A program made the position numbers and the translations under genes. The notes under the pieces are model-generated. The model made no database searches. It was not told the DNA's origin and saw only the letters and a program-made list of their open reading frames with translations. This document shows positions 33,875 to 43,372 of a DNA stretch of 64,000 nt, in pieces (the stretch's first letter is position 1; each line of letters begins with the position of its first letter). The stretch is from Burkholderiales bacterium (GTDB taxonomy: Bacteria > Pseudomonadota > Gammaproteobacteria > Burkholderiales > Casimicrobiaceae). The stretch spans positions 1-64,000 of the forward strand of contig CAJPFI010000035.1 in assembly GCA_905339295.1 (NCBI GenBank), written 5' to 3'.

Positions 33875-34615
33875 TCAGATCGTGACGCCGCCCGAAACCT
33901 CGATGACCGCGCCGTTGATGTACGACGCCTCGTCGGAGGCGAGCCACGCGTAGGTGTTCGCGATGTCCTCGGGCCTGCCGAGCCGGCCGAGCGGCACCTT
34001 CTCTTCCATCATGCGCACGATCTTCTCGGGCATCGAGGCGAGGATCGGCGTGCTGATGAATCCCGGACAGATCGCGTTGGCGCGGATGCCCTTGCGGCCG
34101 AGCTCGCGCGCCCAGGTCTTGACCATGCCGATCACGCCGAACTTGGTCGCGGCGTAGTTGGTCTGGCCGAAGTTGCCGTACAGGCCGACGATCGACGAGG
34201 CGTTCAGGATGCAGCCCGAATTCTGCTCGAGCATGATGTCGACCACGGCCTTGGTGACGTTGTAGACGCCCTTGAGGTTCACGTCGATGACGCGGTCGAA
34301 CTGCTCCTCGGTCATCTTCCTGAACTGCGCGTCCTGGACGATGCCCGCGTTGTTGACCAGCGTGTCGATGCGGCCCCAGGCGCCCATCACGCCCTCGACC
34401 ATCCGCGCGATCGACGCCTTGTCGGTCACGTCGACGATGTAACCCAGCGCCTCGCCGCCGTTCGCGAGGATCGTCTCGACGGTCGAGTCGACGGCGGGGC
34501 GGTTGATGTCGCAGACGGCGACGCGGGCGCCTTCGCGCGCGAACTTCATCGCCGTGGCCTGGCCGATGCCCTGGCCGGCGCCGGTGATGATCGCGACCTT
34601 GTCCTTGAGACGCAT
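33875..34615 (-). CDS. Short-chain dehydrogenase, FabG/acetoacetyl-CoA reductase-like
   Basis: SDR oxidoreductase of 246 residues. TGAGQGIG (11-18), NNAGIVQDAQF, Ser in NASSIVGLYGNFGQTNY, and the Tyr/Lys pair YAATK form a complete active site; ICPGFISTPIL follows. It is related to both FabG and PhaB and is annotated in other genomes as 3-ketoacyl-ACP reductase. A PhaR-like site stands in its promoter region, which hints at a role in PHB metabolism, possibly as an alternative 3-ketoacyl-CoA reductase. That link is inferred. Confidence 0.88.
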   Translation of the reverse strand: MRLKDKVAIITGAGQGIGQATAMKFAREGARVAVCDINRPAVDSTVETILANGGEALGYIVDVTDKASIARMVEGVMGAWGRIDTLVNNAGIVQDAQFRKMTEEQFDRVIDVNLKGVYNVTKAVVDIMLEQNSGCILNASSIVGLYGNFGQTNYAATKFGVIGMVKTWARELGRKGIRANAICPGFISTPILASMPEKIVRMMEEKVPLGRLGRPEDIANTYAWLASDEASYINGAVIEVSGGVTI

Positions 34616-34937
34616 GCGTGTACCTCCGCGGGGAACCTGCAGCCCCGGCGCCCGGCGGACGCCCGGTGGCCAACGTCATAATCTACCCGGTATTGATGCG
34701 CCGCACAAGTATGGGGCGCTGCCGTCCGTCCGGCGGGAGCACGCCTATAAGATTTGTACAATCAATGACTTGAATGGAGTTTGACGCGCGCCGCGCGGCG
34801 GCCGCGATCCGGCGCCGCCACAGGATTGACGCAGGTGCGACGGCGGCGCCGGACGTGGCGGCATTCGGGGCTCGCCGGGCGCGGCGGAGGGTCGGCGCGC
34901 GCCGGCCGACGCCCGTGGGACCGCGATCCGCGGAAGA
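34616..34937. other. Gap upstream of the SDR gene
   Basis: A 322-base gap between the SDR start and the recJ stop. It holds the candidate PhaR site and promoter at 34685-34708 and an AT-richer stretch at about 34740-34785. The remainder is GC-rich with no recognisable gene or T-tailed terminator. Confidence 0.5.
34693..34708 (-). promoter_or_regulatory. Candidate PhaR operator 3, upstream of the SDR gene
   Basis: On the minus strand TTGTGCGGCGCATCAA fits TTGTGCNNYGCANCAA and differs from phaP operator 2 at only two positions. It lies about 80 bases upstream of the SDR start. TTGTGC itself may act as -35 with TAGATT 17 bases downstream as -10. Confidence 0.5.
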
Positions 34938-36632
34938 TCAGAGCGGCGCCCAGTGCTCGATCACGAGTTCGAGGCTCTCGGTCCCCTGCCAGCGATTCAC
35001 CTCGGGACGGAACACCGCGTGGATGTTGCCGGGGAGCGGGTCCGCGTGCCGGAACAGGATCGCGTCGAACGACTCGCCGTCGCGGGCGAGCGCGAGCCGC
35101 GTGTGCGTCTGGCCGACGACCCGCTGGCCGGCGACGCGGAACGACGCGTCGAAGCGCGGCGGCGGGAATCCCGGCCCCCAGACGGTGTCGCGCAACCGGT
35201 GCGCGAGCGCTATCGTCAGCTCGCCGGCCGAGAGCTCGCCGTCGGTCTCGCAGCGCTGCTCGAGATCGTCGGGCGACAGCGCGGCGCTCGCAACCGCCTC
35301 GAACGCGTCGGCGAAGCGCGCGAGGTCGGCCTCGCGCAACGTGAGCCCCGCCGCGTAGGCGTGCCCGCCGAAGCGCAGGATCATTCCCGGCGCGCGCTTC
35401 GCCACGAGGTCGAGCGCGTCGCGCAGGTGGAAGCCCGCGATCGAGCGTCCCGAGCCGCGCAGCTCGCCTTTGTTGCCGGGCGCGAACACGACGACCGGCC
35501 GGTGCACGCGGTCCTTGAGGCGCGAGGCCACGATGCCGACGACGCCCTGGTGCCAGTTCGCGCGGTGCACGCACACCGACGCGCGGCCGTCGGCGCCGCT
35601 GGCGATCGCGTCGAGGTCGGAAAGCGCCTCCTCCTCGATCGTCGACTCGATCGCGCGCCGCTCGCGGTTCATCCGGTCGAGCTCGGAGGCGAGCGTCCAC
35701 GCCTCGCGCTCGTCGTCGGCGAGCAGGCAGCGGATGCCGAGCGACATGTCGGCCAGCCGTCCGGCGGCGTTGATGCGCGGACCGGCGACGAAGCCGAGAT
35801 CCGGCGCGGTCGCGTTCGTCACGTCGCGCGCGGCGACCGCGAACAACGCCGCGACGCCAGCGTGCGCGCGGCCCGCCCGGATGCGCCTGAGGCCCTGGTC
35901 GACGAGGATGCGGTTGGTGCGGTCGAGGCGCACGACGTCGGCGACGGTGCCGAGCGCGACCAGGTCGAGCAGCGACGCGAGGTTGGGCAGCGACGCGTCG
36001 GCGCGCCCGCGCGCGCGCAGGAGCGAGCGCGTGGCGGCGAGCACGTAGAACATCACGCCGACGCCGGCGATGTGCTTCGACGGGAACGCGCATCCGGGCT
36101 GGTTGGGATCGACGATCAACGCGGGGGAGGGCAGCCGGTCGGCCGGCAGGTGGTGGTCGGTGACGAGCACGTCGATCCCGAGCCCGGCGGCGGCCGCGAC
36201 GCCGTCGAAGCTCGCGATGCCGTTGTCGACCGTCACGATCAGCGCGGCCGAGAGGCCGCGCGCGAGCGCGACGATCTCGGGCGTGAGGCCGTAGCCGTGC
36301 TCGAAGCGGTTGGGCACGAGGAAGCGCACGTCGGCGCCCATCGCCGCGAGCGCGCGCACGCCGATCGCGCAGGCGGTGGCGCCGTCGGCGTCGTAGTCGG
36401 CGACGATGACGATGCGCTCGCGTGCGTCGATCGCGCGCACGAGCCGGTCGGCCGCCTCGCCGGCGCCCTTCATCAGCGAAGGTGCGGGCAGGCCCGCGAG
36501 CGACAGGTCGAGGTCGGCGGCGTCGCGCACCCCGCGCGACGCGAAGAGCCGCGCGAGCACCGGGTCGACGCCGGCGGCCGCGAGCGTCGCGGCGCTGGCG
36601 GGCACCGTGCGGCGCACGATCGACGGCGTCAT
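34938..36632 (-). CDS. recJ: Single-stranded-DNA-specific exonuclease RecJ
   Basis: 5'-3' ssDNA exonuclease of 564 residues acting in recombination and mismatch repair. DHH-family motifs: motif I ADYDADGATA (Asp79, 81, 83), VTVDNGI, and TDHH (159-161). The DHHA1 domain has GSGRSIAGFHLRDAL and RFGGHAYAAGLTL. A C-terminal OB-like domain ends the protein. The start overlaps the stop of the RpfE-type gene by four bases, so the two are co-translated. Confidence 0.95.
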   Translation of the reverse strand: MTPSIVRRTVPASAATLAAAGVDPVLARLFASRGVRDAADLDLSLAGLPAPSLMKGAGEAADRLVRAIDARERIVIVADYDADGATACAIGVRALAAMGADVRFLVPNRFEHGYGLTPEIVALARGLSAALIVTVDNGIASFDGVAAAAGLGIDVLVTDHHLPADRLPSPALIVDPNQPGCAFPSKHIAGVGVMFYVLAATRSLLRARGRADASLPNLASLLDLVALGTVADVVRLDRTNRILVDQGLRRIRAGRAHAGVAALFAVAARDVTNATAPDLGFVAGPRINAAGRLADMSLGIRCLLADDEREAWTLASELDRMNRERRAIESTIEEEALSDLDAIASGADGRASVCVHRANWHQGVVGIVASRLKDRVHRPVVVFAPGNKGELRGSGRSIAGFHLRDALDLVAKRAPGMILRFGGHAYAAGLTLREADLARFADAFEAVASAALSPDDLEQRCETDGELSAGELTIALAHRLRDTVWGPGFPPPRFDASFRVAGQRVVGQTHTRLALARDGESFDAILFRHADPLPGNIHAVFRPEVNRWQGTESLELVIEHWAPL

Positions 36633-37642
36633 CGCCCGGGCACGGCGAAGCGCCGCGGCGCGACGCCGGCGACGAGTCGCGAGAGCATCGACGGCCGTCG
36701 CGTGATCCATGTCGCGGCGCGGCCGCCTCCGGCGACGAGCGTGATCGACGCGAGGCGGCCGCGCGCGAGCGACGCGACGGCCGGCGCGAGCCACGCGCGA
36801 TCGAGCTCCTCGAGCGCCGACGCGTCCGCCACGGCCGGCAGGAGCACCGCCACGTGCGACGCCGGCCGCGTCGCCGGCACCGCCTCGAACGTCGCCTCGA
36901 ACGATCCCGGCCGCATCAGCGTCTCGCCGCCGGCGTGCTGCGCGAGGCCGCGGAGGAGGTCGCCCGCGCGCCCGCCGGGCGCGTGCGCGCGAAACGGCGC
37001 GACGAGGCCGACGTCGGCGAGCGTGCCGCCGCCCCAGAACCAGAGGCCGTTGCAGACGGCTCGCCCCGCGCGCTCGCGCTCGAGGTTGACCGGATGCGCG
37101 TGCAACAGCATCTGGATCTCGGTCGTCCAGCGCCGCCACGTGCGCGCAGCGCCGCCGGCAGGCATGTGCGAGGACATCATCGACCCGACCGCGTCGTCGA
37201 GCGGGACGGTGACGAGGTCCTGGCGGGCGTCCATCGTCGCGAACCACGTGTCGGGGCGCGGCGCGGCGAACGCGATGCCGTCGGACGCGAAGTGGGCGTT
37301 GAGCGCGGCGACGAGCGCGCGCGCCTCGTCCGCGTCGAGATCGTCGACGCGAGCCGCGACCGAGACGTCCTCGCGTCCGGCGATCAGGTGGACGGGCTCG
37401 GCGGCGAGCACGAACGACGCCCGCGGATCGACGCCCGCGCCCAGCGCCGCGAGCGGCGCGGCGGGAACGTCGTGCGCGGCGTCCGGGGCGGGCGCGCCCG
37501 CGGCCGCGAGCAGCGCCGCGGCGAATCCGCGCGGCTCGGCGCGCGCCGTCGTCCACGACGCGAGGCGCGCGAGCGGACGCGACGACGCGAGCGCCGCGCG
37601 GTCGAGCGACGCGAGTCCGGGGACGACGAAGGTGAAGCGCAT
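36629..37642 (-). CDS. RpfE-type/phosphoglycerate mutase-like conserved protein
   Basis: Protein of 337 residues starting MRFTFVVPGLASLDR, which I recognise as the family found upstream of recJ in xanthomonads and betaproteobacteria, called regulatory protein RpfE or a phosphoglycerate mutase-related protein. Segments such as HLIAGREDVSV, WRRWTTEIQMLLHAHPVNLERE, NGLWFWGGGTL and DRAWLAPAVASLARGRL are conserved-looking. The biochemical activity is not established. It overlaps recJ by four bases and is divergent from lolE. Confidence 0.8.
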   Translation of the reverse strand: MRFTFVVPGLASLDRAALASSRPLARLASWTTARAEPRGFAAALLAAAGAPAPDAAHDVPAAPLAALGAGVDPRASFVLAAEPVHLIAGREDVSVAARVDDLDADEARALVAALNAHFASDGIAFAAPRPDTWFATMDARQDLVTVPLDDAVGSMMSSHMPAGGAARTWRRWTTEIQMLLHAHPVNLERERAGRAVCNGLWFWGGGTLADVGLVAPFRAHAPGGRAGDLLRGLAQHAGGETLMRPGSFEATFEAVPATRPASHVAVLLPAVADASALEELDRAWLAPAVASLARGRLASITLVAGGGRAATWITRRPSMLSRLVAGVAPRRFAVPGR

Positions 37643-37744
37643 CGGGCGAAGGGCGCCCCGGCGGGGAACCGAGGGGGGGCCGGACGAGTCTAGCATGCGA
37701 TAATCGCGCGCCCGCGCCGCCGGCGCGGACGATGCACGCGCACC

Positions 37745-38992
37745 TTGTCCCCCTTCGAACTCGCCGTCGGCCTGCGCTACACGCGCGCCCGCAAGGGCTC
37801 GGGGCGCAACGCGTTCATCTCGTTCATCGCGCTGATCTCGATGGCGGGGATCGCGCTGGGCGTCGCGGCGCTGATCGTCGTGCTGTCGGTGATGAACGGC
37901 TTCCAGCACGAATTGCGCACCCGCATCCTGTCGGTGGCGTCGCACATCGAGGTGCGCGGCATTCCCGCGCTCGCGGACTGGGAGTCGGTGGCGCGCACCG
38001 CGCTCGCCGATCCGCGCGTCAAGGCGGCCGCGCCCTATGTGCTCGGGCAGGCGATGCTGTCGGCCGGCGACGTGAACCGCGGCGCGATCGTCCGCGGCAT
38101 CGACCCGGCGCGCGAGGACTCGGTCGCCGACATCGGCAGCCACATGCGCCGCGGCGCGCTCGCCGATCTGAAGCCCGGCGCCTTCGGGATCGTGCTGGGC
38201 GCGGAGCTCGCGCGCGCGCTCGGCGTCACGCTCGACGACACGGTGGTCGCGATCACGCCGCAGGGCACCGTCACGCCGGCCGGCACGCTGCCGCGCCTCA
38301 AGAGCTTCCGCGTCGTCGGCGTCTTCGAGATCGGCATGTACGAGTTCGACAGCGGCCTCGCGCTGATCGACCTGGCGGACGCGCAGAAGCTCTACCGCGT
38401 CGAAGGCGTGACCGGGGTGCGCCTCAAGCTCGACGACCTGTTCGCGGCGCCCGTGGTCGCGCGCGGACTCGCGCGCGCGATCCGGGCCGACGCCGAGCTG
38501 CGCGACTGGACGCAGAGCCACGCGAACTTCTTCCGCGCCGTGCAGATCGAGAAGCGCATGATGTTCATCATCCTGACGCTGATCGTCGCGGTCGCCGCGT
38601 TCAACATCGTCTCGGCGCAGGTGATGCTCGTCACCGACAAGCAGGCCGACATCGCGATCCTGCGCACGCTCGGCGCGTCGCCCGGCTCGATCATGTCGAT
38701 CTTCATGATCCAGGGCGCGCTGATCGGGATCATCGGGACGCTGATCGGCGTGGCGGCCGGGGTCGCGCTCGCGCTCAACGTCGACACGGTCGTCCCCGCG
38801 ATCGAGCGCGCGTTCGGGATCACGTTCCTCGACAAGAGCATCTACTACATCAGCGACCTGCCGTCCGACCTGCAGCGCGGCGACGTGGGCACGGTCGGCG
38901 CGATCGCACTCGCCCTCGCCCTCGTCGCGACGCTCTATCCGAGCTGGAGCGCGGCGCGCGTCAATCCGGCCGCGGCGCTTCGCTATGAATGA
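37745..38992 (+). CDS. lolE: Lipoprotein-releasing ABC transporter permease LolE/LolC
   Basis: Inner-membrane permease of 415 residues of the LolCDE complex, which extracts outer-membrane lipoproteins for LolA. Start [44 protein letters not shown] is family-typical; the large periplasmic domain spans about 50-265; three further membrane segments follow (270-300, 315-345, 375-400). The initiation codon is TTG. Only one permease gene is present, so it may act as a homodimer (LolF type). It overlaps lolD by eight bases. Confidence 0.93.
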   Translation: MSPFELAVGLRYTRARKGSGRNAFISFIALISMAGIALGVAALIVVLSVMNGFQHELRTRILSVASHIEVRGIPALADWESVARTALADPRVKAAAPYVLGQAMLSAGDVNRGAIVRGIDPAREDSVADIGSHMRRGALADLKPGAFGIVLGAELARALGVTLDDTVVAITPQGTVTPAGTLPRLKSFRVVGVFEIGMYEFDSGLALIDLADAQKLYRVEGVTGVRLKLDDLFAAPVVARGLARAIRADAELRDWTQSHANFFRAVQIEKRMMFIILTLIVAVAAFNIVSAQVMLVTDKQADIAILRTLGASPGSIMSIFMIQGALIGIIGTLIGVAAGVALALNVDTVVPAIERAFGITFLDKSIYYISDLPSDLQRGDVGTVGAIALALALVATLYPSWSAARVNPAAALRYE

Positions 38993-39671
38993 CGCGACCG
39001 CGCCGGTGCTCGCGTGCCGCGGCCTCGCGAAGACCTATACGGGCGGCCCGCAGGATGTCGTCGTGCTCGCGGGCGTCGACCTCGACGTGCGCGAGGGCGA
39101 GCGCATCGCGATCGTCGGCGCCTCGGGCTCCGGCAAGAGCACGCTCCTGCACCTGCTGGGCGGGCTGGACGCCCCGACCGCGGGCGACGTGATGCTCGAG
39201 GGTCGCCCGTTCGCGACGCTGCCGGAAGCCGAACGCGGGCGCGTGCGCAACCGCGCGCTCGGCTTCATCTACCAGTTCCACCACCTGCTGCCGGAGTTCA
39301 CGGCCGTCGAGAACGTCTCGATGCCGCTCGTGATCCGGCGGACGCCTCCCGCGCGGGCGCGCGCGCAGGCGCGCTCGATGCTGGAGCGTGTGGGGCTCGC
39401 GCACCGGCTCGATCACGTTCCCGGCGAGTTGTCGGGAGGCGAGCGCCAGCGCGTCGCGCTCGCCCGCGCGCTGGTGACCGAGCCGCGCTGCGTGCTGGCG
39501 GACGAGCCGACCGGCAACCTCGACCGCCGCAACGCCGAGCAGGTGTTCGAGCTGATGCTCGAGCTCAACCGCGTGATCGGCACCGCGCTCGTCATCGTGA
39601 CGCACGATCCGGAGCTCGCGGCGCGCACCGACCGCACGCTCCATCTCGTCGACGGGACGCTCGGCGTTTGA
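38985..39671 (+). CDS. lolD: Lipoprotein-releasing ABC transporter ATPase LolD
   Basis: ATPase of 228 residues. Walker [10 protein letters not shown], the LolD-specific Q-loop region [18 protein letters not shown], signature [15 protein letters not shown], Walker [13 protein letters not shown] and VTHDPEL are present. Start codon lies inside the lolE 3' end, giving translational coupling. Confidence 0.95.
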   Translation: MNDATAPVLACRGLAKTYTGGPQDVVVLAGVDLDVREGERIAIVGASGSGKSTLLHLLGGLDAPTAGDVMLEGRPFATLPEAERGRVRNRALGFIYQFHHLLPEFTAVENVSMPLVIRRTPPARARAQARSMLERVGLAHRLDHVPGELSGGERQRVALARALVTEPRCVLADEPTGNLDRRNAEQVFELMLELNRVIGTALVIVTHDPELAARTDRTLHLVDGTLGV

Positions 39672-39694
39672 CCCCGGCGCTCCGCCGCGGCCGG

Positions 39695-40645
39695 TCAGCC
39701 GCCGACCGCGCGCAGCGGCGCGTTCCCGATCAGCCCCGCCAGTCTGGCCAGCCGCTCGATCTCGGCGCGCTCGGCGTCGCCGACCGGAAGCTGCGGCTCG
39801 CGCACGGTCGCGTGCGGGAAGTGGCCCTGCAGCTTCAGCACCTCCTTCATGCGCGGCCGGTAGTCGCGGATCGGGGCGCGCCAGCAGAAGCGCGCGAGCG
39901 GGCCGAGGCGCGCCCAGATCGCGTGGGCACGGTCGTAGTCGCGGCGCGCCACCGCGGCGTGCATCTCGACGAGCTCCGCGGTGGCGGTGCCGGCGAAGCC
40001 GATCAGCGCCCCGTCGCAGCCCAGGATCATCGCCTCGAGGATGAACGTGTCGCTGCCGGTGAGCACGCCGAGCCGGCGCGGCAGCGAGCGCGCCGTGTCG
40101 ATCGTCTCGACCGTCTTCGTCGTGTCGAACGACGCTTCCTTGAGCCCGATCACCTGCGGGATCGCGGCCAGCCGCGCGAGCGTGTCGGGCGGAAAGTCCG
40201 GCCCCCACGCGACCGGGAACTGGAACGCGAACATCGGCAGGCCCACGCCGTCGGCGATCGCGCGGTGGTAGCGCTCGATCATCTCGGCCGGCACCGGCTT
40301 GCCGAGGAAGGTCGGGAACGGCGGGAAGATCGCGAGCGCCTGCGCGCCTGCGGCCGCGAGCTCGCGTCCCCAGCGCACCGCGTCGCGCGTCGAGCCCGCG
40401 ATCAGGCCCGACACCAGCGGGCACGCGCCGCCGATCGCGCGCTTCGAGGTCTCGAGCACCTGCAACTGCTCGTCGCGGTCGAGCGCAGGCCCCTCGCTCG
40501 CGTCCATGTTCATCGCGATCGCGGTCGGCCGCTGCCTCGCGACCCACGCGAGGTAACGCTCGGTCGCGACCCAGTCGATCGACTGGTCCGGGTGCATCGG
40601 CAGGAACGGCGCGGCGACGATGCCGCGGGCTTCGAGGTTCGTCAT
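39695..40645 (-). CDS. DapA/NAL-superfamily aldolase, divergent active site
   Basis: TIM-barrel class I aldolase or dehydratase of 316 residues, dihydrodipicolinate synthase superfamily. The Schiff-base lysine is Lys169 in VIGLKEAS. The usual TTGE motif is replaced by NMDASEG (46-52), and the catalytic tyrosine of the LYNVP motif is Phe141 in FAFQFPVAWG. It is therefore not a normal DapA and may use another keto acid or have lost activity. It is the last gene of the IclR-linked cluster, overlapping the transporter ATPase by four bases. Confidence 0.85.
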   Translation of the reverse strand: MTNLEARGIVAAPFLPMHPDQSIDWVATERYLAWVARQRPTAIAMNMDASEGPALDRDEQLQVLETSKRAIGGACPLVSGLIAGSTRDAVRWGRELAAAGAQALAIFPPFPTFLGKPVPAEMIERYHRAIADGVGLPMFAFQFPVAWGPDFPPDTLARLAAIPQVIGLKEASFDTTKTVETIDTARSLPRRLGVLTGSDTFILEAMILGCDGALIGFAGTATAELVEMHAAVARRDYDRAHAIWARLGPLARFCWRAPIRDYRPRMKEVLKLQGHFPHATVREPQLPVGDAERAEIERLARLAGLIGNAPLRAVGG

Positions 40646-41505
40646 GTCGCGCCTCCCGCGCGGCCCGCGCCGTGCAGCACGCCGCGGGCGAGGAAGATGT
40701 CGGTGATCGCCTCGGTCGTGTCGACGAACTCGCGCGCGCGGCGCGCCTCGAGGCCGCGCGGGCGCGGCAGGCCGGGCGTGAACACGCGCTCGACGCGGCC
40801 GGGCCGCGGTGACATCACGACGACGCGGTCGGCGAGCAGCACCGCCTCGTCGATCGAGTGGGTGATGAACAGCACGGTCTTGCGGGTGGCGAGCCACAGC
40901 GCCTCGAGGTCGAGGCGCATCTGCTCGCGCGTGAGCGCGTCGAGCGCGCCGAACGGCTCGTCCATCAGCAGGAGCGGCGCGTCGTGGATCAGCGCGCGCG
41001 CGATCGCGACGCGCTGGCGCATGCCGCCGGACAGCTCGTGGGGAAAGCGGTCGGCGAAATCGCCCAGCCCCACCTGCTCGAGCAGCTTCTGCGCGCGGTC
41101 GCGGTAGGCGCGCGGATCGTGCCCGCGCAGCTCGACCTGCACCAGCACGTTGTCGATCGCCGTGCGCCAGGCGAGCAGCACCGGGCTCTGGAAGACGATG
41201 CCGAGGTCGGTCTGCGGACGGTCGACGATCCTGCCGGCGACGCGCGTCTCGCCGGACGTGCCGAGGTGCAGCCCGGCGACGATGCGCAGCAGCGTGCTCT
41301 TGCCGCAGCCGGAGGGGCCGACGATCGCCAGGAACTCGCCGGCGCGGATCGAGAGGTCGATCGCGTCCAGCGCGTGCGTCTCGCGACCGTCGCGCCGGTA
41401 GGTCTTCGTGACGCCGGCGAGCGCGACATATTCCGGCTCGCCCGCGCCCGCGGACGCCGGCGCGGCGCCCGCTCCCGCGCCGTCGCGGGCGACGCGAAGC
41501 GTCAC
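40642..41505 (-). CDS. Nitrate/sulfonate/pyrimidine-type ABC transporter ATPase
   Basis: ATPase of 287 residues, SsuB/TauB/NrtD family. Walker A GPSGCGKST, Q-loop IVFQSPVLLAWRTAIDNV, signature LSGGMRQRVAIARALI, Walker B LLLMDEPFGALDALT and FITHSIDEAVLLADRV are intact. The N terminus carries an alanine/proline-rich leader of about 25 residues. It serves the NMT1-type binding protein and permease upstream. Confidence 0.92.
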   Translation of the reverse strand: MTLRVARDGAGAGAAPASAGAGEPEYVALAGVTKTYRRDGRETHALDAIDLSIRAGEFLAIVGPSGCGKSTLLRIVAGLHLGTSGETRVAGRIVDRPQTDLGIVFQSPVLLAWRTAIDNVLVQVELRGHDPRAYRDRAQKLLEQVGLGDFADRFPHELSGGMRQRVAIARALIHDAPLLLMDEPFGALDALTREQMRLDLEALWLATRKTVLFITHSIDEAVLLADRVVVMSPRPGRVERVFTPGLPRPRGLEARRAREFVDTTEAITDIFLARGVLHGAGRAGGAT

Positions 41506-41548
41506 GGCCCCGCCCCGCGGATCCCCGGGGCCCGCGCGCCGCCTGCCG

Positions 41549-42511
41549 TCACGGCACGAATTCGTTGGTGTGGAACGCCGTCCACGGCTTGTCGGTCTTG
41601 AGCTCGCGGTAGTTCCTGAGGATCGCGAGCGTCTGGTCCCAGTCGGCCTGCGCGCCCCAGCCGATGCGGCCCTTCGACGCCTGCGAGTCGAGGAGGTCGA
41701 TGTCGACCATCAGCTGGTCGAGCGTCGACTGGCGATTGAGGTCCGGCTTGGCCTTCATCGCGGCGTCGACCGCGGCGCCCGGGTTCTTCTTCGCCTCCTC
41801 CCACGACCGGACCGTCGCCCGCACGAAGCGGCGCACGAGGTCCGGCTTCCTCGCGATCGTGTCGCTGCTCGTCATGATGGTCATGCCGACGATGTTGGCG
41901 CCGTAGTCGGCGTAGCGCATCGCGTGGGGGGTCGCACCCTTGTACTTGATCAGGAAGAACTGGTCGTCGGCGCCGCCGAGCAGCGCGTCCGCCTTCTTCT
42001 CGAGCACCGCGACGACCTTGGCCGCCGGGTCGACCTGCACCAGCGAGATCCTGCCGCAGTCGACGTCGTTCGCCTTGCACACCGCCTGCAGCAACTGGCC
42101 GAGCGGGTCGCCCGGCGAGACCGCCACCTTCTTGCCGACGAGATCCTTCGGCGTCCTGATCGGCGCCTCGGCGAGCGAGACCACCGAGAACCCCGTCGTG
42201 TTGAGCAGCGACATCACCGACTTGACGTCGGCGCCCTTCGACGCGGTGAGCACGACCGACGACGAGTCGGCGAGGCCGAACGTGTCGGAGCCGGCCGCGA
42301 CGACCTGCACCGTGTTCGCCGAGCCGCGGCCCTCGTTGATCGTGAGGTCGATGCCCTCCGCCGCGTAGAACCCGCGGTCCTTGCCGTAGTAGAACGGCAC
42401 GTGCAGGCCGCCCAGGTACCAGTTGAGCCGGAACGAGACCTTGTCCTGCGCGAACGCGCCGACCGTGGCCAACAGCGCGACGGCGGCGACGACACTACGG
42501 GCGAAACGCAT
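41549..42511 (-). CDS. NMT1/THI5-like ABC transporter substrate-binding protein
   Basis: Periplasmic protein of 320 residues with signal peptide (cleavage near AFA-Q). FRLNWYLGGLHVPFYYGKDRGFYAAEGIDLTI is the hallmark of NMT1/THI5-like binding proteins, followed by FGLADSSSVV, VAVSPGDPLGQLL and GGADDQFFLIKYKG. Family members bind pyrimidine precursors, riboflavin, taurine or aromatic compounds; the ligand cannot be read. The neighbouring aldolase and cupin suggest an organic acid or ring compound that is catabolised; this is inference. Confidence 0.9.
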   Translation of the reverse strand: MRFARSVVAAVALLATVGAFAQDKVSFRLNWYLGGLHVPFYYGKDRGFYAAEGIDLTINEGRGSANTVQVVAAGSDTFGLADSSSVVLTASKGADVKSVMSLLNTTGFSVVSLAEAPIRTPKDLVGKKVAVSPGDPLGQLLQAVCKANDVDCGRISLVQVDPAAKVVAVLEKKADALLGGADDQFFLIKYKGATPHAMRYADYGANIVGMTIMTSSDTIARKPDLVRRFVRATVRSWEEAKKNPGAAVDAAMKAKPDLNRQSTLDQLMVDIDLLDSQASKGRIGWGAQADWDQTLAILRNYRELKTDKPWTAFHTNEFVP

Positions 42512-42562
42512 GGTTGCCTCCTCGGGTAATACGTCTGGCGCCGGCCTCCGGCGCGTGGAACC

Positions 42563-43372
42563 TCACATCGTCGCGTCCTGCGCCGACTCGTGCTGCGACA
42601 CGTGCCACGGAATCGCGATGCGCTCGACGATCTCGACGGCGTAGTAGACCATCACGCCGATCAGCGACAGGATCACGATCGTCGCGAACACCATCGGCGT
42701 GTCGAGCTGGCCGTTGTACTGCAGGAGCAGGTAGCCCAGGCCCTTGTCGGACGCGACGAACTCGGCCACGACCGCCGCCGTGGCGGCGAGCGCGGCGCCG
42801 ACCTTGAGGCCCGTGAAGATCTGCGGCAGCGCCTGCGGCAGGCGGATCTTCAGGAACAGCTTCAGTGCGCCGGCGCCGGTCGTGCGCGCGAAGTCCATCA
42901 CGTCGCGGTCGGCGCTCTTGAACCCCGCGATGCTCGACACGACGATCGGGAAGAACGACAGCAGGAACACGAGCAGCAGCTTGGGCGTGAATCCGAAGCC
43001 GAACCAGATGATGAACAGCGGCGCGATCGCGATCTTCGGCACGATCTGCAGGAACACGATCACCGGGTAGACCGCCTGTTCCATGAAGCGCGAGTAGGCG
43101 ATCGCGAGCGCGAGCGGGATGCTGACGACGATCGCGAGCGCATAGCCCGCGAGGATCTCCTGCGTCGTCACCCACGCGCCGCCGGCGACGATCTCGTGGC
43201 GCTTCCAGAACTCGGTCCACACCGTGGACGGCGGCGGCAGCAGGTACTCCTTGATGCCGGTGGCGCGCACGCCGACCTCCCACACGACGATCAGCAGCGC
43301 GAAGATCGCGAGCGCGCCTCCGCGCCGGCGCAGCCACGCGAGGATCGCCGCGGCGCGGGACGCGTGCGTCAC
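42563..43372 (-). CDS. NMT1-type ABC transporter permease
   Basis: Inner-membrane permease of 269 residues (BPD_transp_1, SsuC-like) with six to seven membrane segments. KEYLLPPPSTVWTEFWK, LQIVPKIAIAPLFIIWFGFG and the coupling EAA-type loop DFARTTGAGALKLFLKIRLPQALPQIFTGLK are characteristic. The start is taken as GTG at 43372, overlapping the cupin stop (GTGA). A longer antisense-like extension to 44083 is not used. Confidence 0.9.
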   Translation of the reverse strand: MTHASRAAAILAWLRRRGGALAIFALLIVVWEVGVRATGIKEYLLPPPSTVWTEFWKRHEIVAGGAWVTTQEILAGYALAIVVSIPLALAIAYSRFMEQAVYPVIVFLQIVPKIAIAPLFIIWFGFGFTPKLLLVFLLSFFPIVVSSIAGFKSADRDVMDFARTTGAGALKLFLKIRLPQALPQIFTGLKVGAALAATAAVVAEFVASDKGLGYLLLQYNGQLDTPMVFATIVILSLIGVMVYYAVEIVERIAIPWHVSQHESAQDATM

